A DNA stretch of 64,000 nucleotides from assembly GCA_902702965.1 (NCBI GenBank), contig CACRXP010000047.1:1427107-1491106 (forward strand), written 5' to 3'. Of this stretch, positions 1 through 8,000 are shown one piece after another. Under the pieces are notes generated by a model that was not told where the DNA came from, made no database searches, and saw only the letters and a program-made list of their open reading frames with translations. Source of the stretch: Spirometra erinaceieuropaei (Eukaryota > Platyhelminthes > Cestoda > Diphyllobothriidea > Diphyllobothriidae). Both the position numbers and the translations under genes were made by a program. How positions within the stretch are numbered: the stretch's first letter is position 1; each line of letters opens with the position of its first letter.

Positions 1-70
1 CTGCGAAAGTCGCCGTCCCTGCTTCCCCTTGCTGTGAAGCACACGGTGGACATCGTCGGCAACGACGGCC
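1..70 (+). repeat. R1 interspersed repeat, 3' part
   Basis: The first bases match the 3' parts of repeats near 2626-2712, 46050-46125 and 60850-60930. They share a core reading roughly 'gtccctg...ctgctgtggagcacacggtggacatcgtc'. The copy is cut by the window edge. R1 is a local name for this family. It is about 250 bp in its longest copies and may be a decayed SINE. Nothing else is recognisable from 71 to 442. Confidence 0.5.
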
Positions 71-442
71 GAACTGCCAGCTGGGGCTGGATGAGTAAAC
101 CTACCTCCTCATAACCAGAACGCCGAATCCTGTGTTCATCAACACGCCTGTTGCGTTCATTGTCAGCATCAGTGCAGGTTGCTCGGTTGGTGTTTAGAAC
201 CACGGTGCGACAAAAAGCCCCATGAAGTCGAAAAGCGCGCACTAGACTTTCCATGGCGGGCGAACCTATCTTAAGCGGTGGCGTAAAGCTACATACGCCG
301 TAGATGGCTTAGTGTGGCAGTCGACCGCGCACGCACCAAACAACCTTGCTCCAAACTGCCAGGCAGTGTGGTAATCACTTCGACCATGATTCCAGTAGAA
401 TCTGAATATGCGGACGGTTGGATTTTCTGATCTACATGTGGA

Positions 443-655
443 CTACTCACTGAAGATATCTCGCTGGACGTTGTCTCCTTTTCTGTTATACAACCCAGGG
501 ACTAAATTTCCATCATCGTCAATGTAATGGTAGCAGCGGAGATGGCACTTCAGTGGAGGATCATGGTTAAAATGTGATTGGTAGTTGAAGTCCAGCTGGG
601 CTGCGTGGGCCACATGATCGACAGCATACTGAACGTGCGCCGACGACATAGTCAC
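443..655 (-). CDS. Unassigned short open frame, possible exon
   Basis: A 70-codon frame that I do not recognise. It is acidic and rich in His, Asp and Tyr, with a motif LKCHLRCYHYIDDDGNL in its middle. A possible splice donor (gtgagt) overlaps its end, so it could be an internal exon rather than a complete gene. The LRPPRC-like gene on the same strand ends upstream, so this could be its 3' part or a separate gene; the residues do not resemble the LRPPRC C-terminus. The Cys-x3-Cys next to DDDG recalls odorant-binding proteins, but those are arthropod proteins and the match is too short to use. Confidence 0.2.
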   Translation of the reverse strand: MTMSSAHVQYAVDHVAHAAQLDFNYQSHFNHDPPLKCHLRCYHYIDDDGNLVPGLYNRKGDNVQRDIFSE

Positions 656-980
656 CAGTCAGGCGTAGCTGAAGGCGCAGTCATTCAGCAAGTACGTACT
701 CGTAATAAATACAAGCAAGTGTGAGAGACAACGGGGAAATAGAGGGGTACAAGTACCTTGACACCAAGCGGAGTGGCAGCACTGGTAGTAGCGACGTCAT
801 CAACCGGGGTGGAAGACCCCTTCTTCTCGAATTCGGATTGGGCACACGTGAAATTGTGCGCCAGAGAAACGGCCGAGGCGAGAGAAAGAGTATCTTTGAG
901 AAGGGCTTTAATGAGAAGAGTGAAGACACGACAATTATCTGCCGAGCTGCGAAAGTGAGCTGAATGTCGCAATCAATTCG
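656..980. other. No supported feature
   Basis: Short overlapping open frames occur on both strands but none shows a domain, splice signals or composition suggesting a gene. The FB1 repeat begins at about 981. Confidence 0.5.
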
Positions 981-1530
981 GTTTTAAAAGTTTCTAATCG
1001 TCAGACTTTTTAATACCGCGAAATGGCCGTGCATAAAACGTTATGTCTCTGTGTTTACCGATGTGGCTTGTAAAGTTAACAATATGGATCAAATCCAATG
1101 CTAAATTTTATGAACCCCATATAGTCTCCTCTTAATACCGTAAAGAAATGGTGTGGTTTTCCGTACGTGGAAAATATACGGCTTGTAGTATGGAGACCCT
1201 GGATGCAAGTGTTACGGCAGAGCGGGTTCAAAATGATTCGGGAATTGGAAAATATTTTGAAAACTGACTATTAACCTTCCTTCGAGTGTAAGAGTGGAAG
1301 AAGACGTCGTTTTTTTACCGAATGACCGGGAGAAGGAGTATTTTTATTCATGTTTTTCATGAAATATAATTGGACTTCTAGGGGCATCGAAAATCAATGA
1401 GAAGAGTTCACGCTGTATATGTAGTCATTTTTTACAGAGTGTAGTTTTTGTATGCGGCCGGAAGGAAGTTCGTTCGAAAGCTCGCACCCTGAGGTAACAT
1501 AAGTATCACAGAATTATGCTGCAGGCTCTA
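981..1530 (-). repeat. FB1 foldback element, copy 1 (one arm plus centre)
   Basis: Read on the minus strand this matches the centre and one arm of the element at 35448-36330. The centre includes stretches such as 'tattaagaggagactatat' and 'acaagccgtatattttcc', in the same order as there. The arm runs from about 1275 to 1530 ('catgaaatataattg', 'gtagtcattttttac') and matches arms at 36000-36250, 49260-49460 and 50170-50400. The second arm is missing. I see no coding sequence in it. The family is described under the 49162-50517 copy. Confidence 0.7.
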
Positions 1531-1924
1531 GATCAATGGATGATGGTGGACGCTCTGTTAAAATGAATTGAGGTCCTTCCAACGTACTCTATGCCACATT
1601 TACAATCCCTGAGAGAACTCTAAGTGTCTAAGTGTTGGCCTCACTCTTTCTTTCTTCTCCCATGCACCATTCGACTGTCCGAGTCTTTTGATCGGTTGGT
1701 GATAGTGGCTGACGCAGCATGAAGCCCTACGTCAGTAGTCACGGGTTCGTGCGGACTCAGCGCGGCCCGGTAAACGCGTTCCGTGAGCCAGTCTGCAGCA
1801 CAGCCTATTGTGGGAGCCAGATAAATAACTACCGATGCATTCAGACACAGTAGAGGTCTCCGAAGTAATCCACGAGGAAGTTTGCGTCAAACAAACGCGA
1901 GATAAACAACGGTGGAAAAGCCAC
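1531..1924. other. No supported feature
   Basis: No domain, repeat or RNA gene recognised. The open frame of the candidate exon at 1925-2068 continues to 1732, but the residues past a possible donor near 1924 no longer resemble the family. Confidence 0.5.
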
Positions 1925-2068
1925 TTGCCTTTTTCGAAAAAATCCCGGGTTGCCTTAGCATCGAGCTGTAACATGGCTGTTAGAAGAGGTTGGGAGATGT
2001 TATTGAGTAGGTTAGACGCCTGCTCAGACACTCTCTCGAGGAACTTGAGAAGGTTGGGCAAATCGGAC
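1925..2068 (-). CDS. LRPPRC: LRPPRC-like gene, 3'-proximal exon (candidate)
   Basis: A strong acceptor (ttttctattcctag) opens a frame in phase 2. The residues run from SDLPNLLKFLERV to AKATRDFFEKG, an amphipathic helical pattern like the C-terminal third of LRPPRC (helices around a 'DAxxxxDxxxxLLQ'-type segment). The donor is uncertain: a gtggct site at 1924 keeps phase 2, while the frame itself stays open to 1732. Its link to the exon at 3278-3582 is not phase-consistent, so at least one exon between them is missing from this model. Confidence 0.45.
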
Positions 2069-5000
2069 CTAGGAATAGAAAAGGTAGCCGTTATCACAGG
2101 AAGATCTAGCAGTTGGTAAAAATGTCCTGTAAATTAGGCGCTCTGTAGTGGACAATCGACCTTCCATGTTGTTCGTCACAGACCCTTCGCAGCCGATCGT
2201 GATATACTGCTGCACGTTGCGCGATCTTTCGAAACAGCCGTTTGGCCAACAGCATATTTCTAACTCATGTTTTCTTGTGGTTGGAGCTCCCTGAACTCGC
2301 ACTTAATCGTGACGTTGGCACCACATGGTGAAGGTGCCCCATTGTTTTTTTCTTAGTCAATTTAGGTTCTTGATAACTTGAGACTCAGTTGTATCGGCAC
2401 ATATCAGGTCTGAATATAGGCTTTTTAACCTGAGGCGTTACTGATGTGCCATGATTACCTAGTCGTGCGTCAACTCCTTCTTAATGTGGCCTCTATGGCA
2501 CTCCCACTCCGTGAAATCGGAGCCGGATGTAGCGGCATGCCTGGGGGCGGCTCCGGTCGCGCCTGCCAATTGAGCTCTCTCTCACCGGGCTCGGATGAGA
2601 GGGGAGAGTGCGGTAGATGCTTCGCAAGTCCGCTATCACTATAAACTAATCCATGCACAAGTCATTGTCCCTGTTCTCACCCTGCTGTGGAGCACACGGT
2701 GGACATCGTCAAAACCGGGTGGTCAAACCGTCACGTCAACTCCAAGACGCGAAGCCTCGGGACCAAAACTCGGACACTGGTCAGTGAGACTCCAAAACCC
2801 TATTATTAAACTAAGGCCAGGGGTGAAACCACTACTTACGCTGCTTCATGCCCTCAAAACGCCCATCCATGCCAGTTACGCCTTATCTCATCCACCGAAC
2901 TTCTTAGTGATGGATGGGAGTGGAGTGTATGTTACCCAAGAGAGTTAGTAACGTCGAGGTCACGGGCCGCGATGGAAGAAAAGTTTTCGGGAGCATGTGC
3001 TTTTCAGATTTGTCCTAACTACCCCGATAGTCGGCAGACCGGCATAACACGCGCGACTTCATGTTTCTCCACTATCGTCTCAGAAATTTAGGTATACAGG
3101 CTGCAGTGGCACGGTCGACGGCTGATCTAGATACACAAGTGTAGGTGCCGCGACTTGTGCTCCCGGCAGTCCTACTCCGTACTTGGCGGTTCAGAGATGA
3201 CGTAGGAAACAGCTACTATGGGGCCGGCAATGCTGGCTAAAACCCAAGCCGGTGGGAATTAACACTACAAAGACTAGTTAAAAGACGAAGACGTACGCCT
3301 CAATGTAGCGCTGTGAGATGCGTTCGACGGAAATAGTGGGTCTGCGGAGGCCTGAAACGTTCCACAAGGCCCAAAATAATTCTTCCAGTTGCGCCGGGCT
3401 GAAGGGACTCGGCTGGCCTGATGTGGCCGGGGACGGCTGATTCTGCTGCTTTTCAGCGGCTGCATGTGTTCCTGCGGATAGGGCCACATCAAGCAGGTCC
3501 TGCTGTGGATTGGTCAAGAAACCCATTTGACTGTTGTCACCCGAAACGGGTTTTTCGAGTTGTCTGATCTTCGAGAGGGGTCCTGCGGCAGAAAAGCAAT
3601 TTAAGTGGCAATTATATCAACACCTGTAGAATGGTAATAAAGCAGCGCCTGTAGTTTCCCGAACCCCACTGCGTCGTGGCGTCTTAAACTGCGTTTTTTT
3701 TCCACAGACCACCTTACGTCGTAATGAAAGTGCCATCATGAAGACTTATTATTTTTTTATCCAGAAACTTCTGAACCGACTTGAAGAGCAGTAATCTTAA
3801 CAGTAGCTGTTCGACCTGACCCCAATTTTATGCGAATAGTTGAGCTGGATTTAGCAGACTGGTGTCGTGCAAAAAACAACATGGGCAATGTCGTGAGACC
3901 CACAGATGAGACGAAGATCGAGCAACTGGGTCTTGTAAGAGCAAAGGATCGGGTAAATGTTCCTGGGTTCTCGCCTAGGACCCATGTTGACAGCGTGGGA
4001 AAACACTCTACCCCATTAAACAGGGTAGACACTATTGACTTAGTCAGAAAATCAGACGTCAGTTGGTTGTTTAGATGTATATAGGAGGTGAATAAGAACT
4101 AAGTTGGATCACTCAATGTCCTTCGAGCAGAGAAAAATTAACGGATGACGAAGACATCAAGGCGACCTGAGTGGCCGCTTCTAGCTTCTTAATCGTTAAT
4201 AACCTTGTTCTGACGAGGCTCCAGTTTGAAGTAGTTGGTTCGAGTAGGTAACTATACGTAAAGGACGCTTTCGGTCGGCTACAGATTCCTAAGTTTTTTT
4301 GGGCGGCGATATGGGTCATTGAGCGTTGGGTGCAAACGCATGGAATTCTCAACCTCTTGCAAAAGTACCCGGTTGGAGCTGCCGGATAGGAAGGAGCTAA
4401 AACTGTGATAACGTCTAGCTTACTAGCGCTTAGTAGGCGAAAGTCTTGAGTCTATTTTAGCATATGCCACTTTTAAAGGAAAAGTGGGGTCTTTAGAATC
4501 TAGAATAAACGATGAGAGGGTAATAACTGCGAGATGCCCAATTTGTAGGTTCTATTCTAGATACTGCAGATAAAGCAAGGTGGGTTTGTTGAGAAACAAG
4601 ATTAACATTTAACTAACGGAGTCCTCTGACTCTCATCACAGCTTACCTTCTATGTCTCCAGAACGCAGATGTTGAGCTAGGACATCGAACTTCGAACTTA
4701 AAAGTGACAAACAAAAGCCTTTTTAGAGCAGCACGTTTGGCAGTGAGTGAGCCCATAGAATCGCAGATTAGTCCAGGGCACTTACCTGTCCCATGACGCG
4801 AATAATCCGAGGGAGTGGGCCTGTAAACAAATTTATCCATTTCAGCGGACAATTCCAAAAGGTGTGAAAGGATGTCAAACGTGATTGAAACATGGCAAAG
4901 GTTGTGACAAGGCTTTTTAGGCAGGTGACCGTGTGTTATGGGATGAATACTGTTTAAGTGTTGAACATTTATAACCGAAATAGTCATAAAGCAGAACCGT

Positions 5001-8000
5001 GTCAATTCCATTCTTTTTCAGGGCGCACTTGTGGATAAATGAGTAGAAAAACAGGCGTGGGAAAAAAACGATCACCGATGCAAAGATGCGGTTGGTTTAC
5101 CGAAGGCAGGCCTTTATTCATGAGCTCCTTTCTGACGACGTCCAAGTTCGCTATTGGTATGCACTGAAAAGCGAGGAATAAACAACTGTATCAATAATAA
5201 TGGCGATGATAATAATAACCGGGGGAAAGCAGTGATAACTCGCAGATTGCAACCCCCACCTGGCAATAACGTTCGTCAGGAACGAGTGACGGCACGAAAC
5301 TTGGGAACAAAAACTTGCGATTTTGTTCTCTACCGACCACTGTAATCTCGGCTGTAAAGTATATAATGTAGCAAGGATTGGAAAACTGTTACGGAGCTTA
5401 GGGCTTGGATGTGGCAAATCCAAGTGTTTGACAGTGTTGATGCTTACGCCACCAGGGCCAACGAATCCTTGTGATCAGAAACGCCCGAGGGCACAGGGGA
5501 TATACGATCGAATCTGCTTGGACAATGACATTTGGCTGAGTCACTAACACAACTGTCACCTCATACTTGACGTAGTCCCACTTTTTTACAGGCCAAAAAA
5601 GTAAATATTCGAAGTAGTCCGGCTCCAACTCCCCCGAACTACAACAGGCTAGTACGTTTTTCAGTCCCCGCGTAAGGACCAAGTCACAGTGCACAGATAG
5701 AGCTCGAAAAAGGTGGCAATTTGAACCTAGACCTTTGTTGGTGCCTGATTTGTAAGTAAGAAAACAAAAGAGCCGGATAGCATGCAAAAAGGCATTCCAC
5801 GCGCAAATATAAGCACCTTCTCCGAGAAGAACTTTGACAGGCCCACGGCTAGATTTTTGCGGATTTGAGGTTCGAGGAAGAGAGGCCGACTAGGTGGCTG
5901 ATCAGCTGACGCCCCAGCCGCCACCTCACGAGGTCGCGGAATTTCGAGACACGTCCGAAGCAGAGCTCCCGCCAAGATGGGATGTCTTTCCTTGGGGATG
6001 CACTGGAGCAGGACTTCTAGCCAGTCGTTGAGTTTAGCCTGAGAAATTTGCTCTGCACTATCGGCAGATGAGGCCTCCTCGACGGAATGGCGAAGGGCAC
6101 CACGCAGCTGAAAGTGAGCATTTAATGGAGAAATGTGAGTGCAGACAGGTAATGAGCCCATTTAAAGAGATTGGGAATAGTATACAACTGGCGCCATGTT
6201 TATACGAGATCTGACAAACGATGACTTCCCTGGAGTTGGTGACTCACTGCCCGTAAACACCTAGCCATTGTAACGGGCAGAGTCATTAACCCGATGGGAT
6301 AGGGTCCCTGTCTGGAATTGACTAGGAACTAGAGGTTTCCGTACTGGTACAACAGGTAATACGCCTAGGTTTTGCTTCATTGTCGGCGTAGTCCCCCCAA
6401 TACAGATGAGCATAAACTTAAATGCCCCTCGAAGAAGGTCAGGCATAATTCAGTCGGACAGGTTTGCCAGAAAAAACATCGTGAAATTCTCTCAAGGGAC
6501 ACACATGCTAAGTAGTTAAAAGACATTGTGGATTGATAAATAGTCAGCAGAGCGCGCAATTACCAGTACTGATATCACAGAAATGTTTTAAAATCAAATA
6601 ATACCTACTTTTGGGAGCCAGTTTTTAAGACAAACATTCGAATGCGAGTTTCAAGCGAACTTTTTGAATGTACACAGCCATTATCCAAGGAAGACTGGTT
6701 TCAAGATGAAGCCAGTATGATGTCATTCTGCGACCCCCTCTTAAAGCATATTTAAGTTACAATCTGTGCTTATCGAACCGTGACCCATTTGGTGCCCGCT
6801 GTACTGCAAATTGGAAGGAATTCTATGGTAGGAATTTTAACCGAACTTCAAAATAAACAAAGCATGTGAATCTGCTTTGACGTTGAGCGTGTGGATTAGG
6901 TGGGGGAACATATGCAGGCCGGCGGAGGATAATAGAAGTGGGAGAGGAAGGAAAGTGTCGTTGGTTATGGTGGTGGTGGCGGTGCTGCTGCTGCTGTTGA
7001 CGGCGGCAACCTGCACTGGAGACACCTGTAATGCCAATTCATCCGGTGACTCGCGCGTGAAGTCGTTTTTGGTGGTGGTGGTGGTGGTGGTGGTGGTGGT
7101 GGTGGTGGTGGTGGTGGTGGTGGTGGTGGTGGTGGTGGTGGTGGTGACCTAGTTGCCGCACCGTCCCCAGTATATGTGGATTAATAAAAAAAAACTAATG
7201 GCCTTAGACGGATTAACCTTTTCTGAGGTGTATGAGGGACTTCCTAGAAAGATGTGACAAGTGGAAACATTTTCAACAAGGATAACCTAGAAGACGCTTA
7301 CCAACATGAGCGAGGGATTGCTACTGAGAGATAAAAAGCCAGTAAATGGTAGCATGTTCGAGGAACTGAATTTGGAGACAAGGGTCTTAGCTTCATCCAG
7401 AGTGGGTGGCGGGATTTTCGAATCCGACTCGCTCACGAATTCGATGGCAGGGCATAATTCTTTGACAACGCAACCCAGTGCACTCGCAGAGATGAGTTCT
7501 GGATTCTGGAACGAAATGGTTTGACAAAAGGCTGATTTCGTACCACTAATGACTCGACATTGCAGGATATAAACAGACTGTTTAGAGTAAACAGTGTATA
7601 AATAAACTCGCCGAGATATTGAAGAACACATACTTCTAGCAAAGGCTTCAAGAGAACACAATATGGCATTGCGACTTTTATGAAATGTGACATGCGAAGA
7701 TCTACAAAGACCAGCAATACAAGCTCATCCAATTCCGAACAAGGTTGGCTAGGTTGAATTTTAATGCGGTTAACGACATCGGTTGTACTAAAAGTCTAGG
7801 ATAAACCAGAAACACACGAAAAAAAGTCGCAGTGTCAGTTACCGCGTTGTCTGAAAGTGTCAGCCGACTTTTAGAAGGTGAGACAGTGCTGCATACCTGG
7901 TAACGGGAGCATATTTCGTCTGGCGTCATGCCCATCGTCAGCAGCCTTGGAACAACGAGCATATAATGGAGATAAGGCCTCTGTTCAGCGAAAATTCTTC

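Noticed and set aside
443..655. Possible odorant-binding protein from a Cys motif and DDDG
   Set aside because: The match is a few residues, the family is arthropod-specific and the six-Cys pattern is absent.
3830..4084. Plus-strand frame of 84 codons opposite an equally long minus-strand frame
   Set aside because: No motif, no splice context and an open frame on both strands; probably chance within an intron.
6877..7152. Plus-strand frame ending in a long valine run
   Set aside because: The run is the translation of the GGT microsatellite; the frame lies in an intron of the LRPPRC-like gene.
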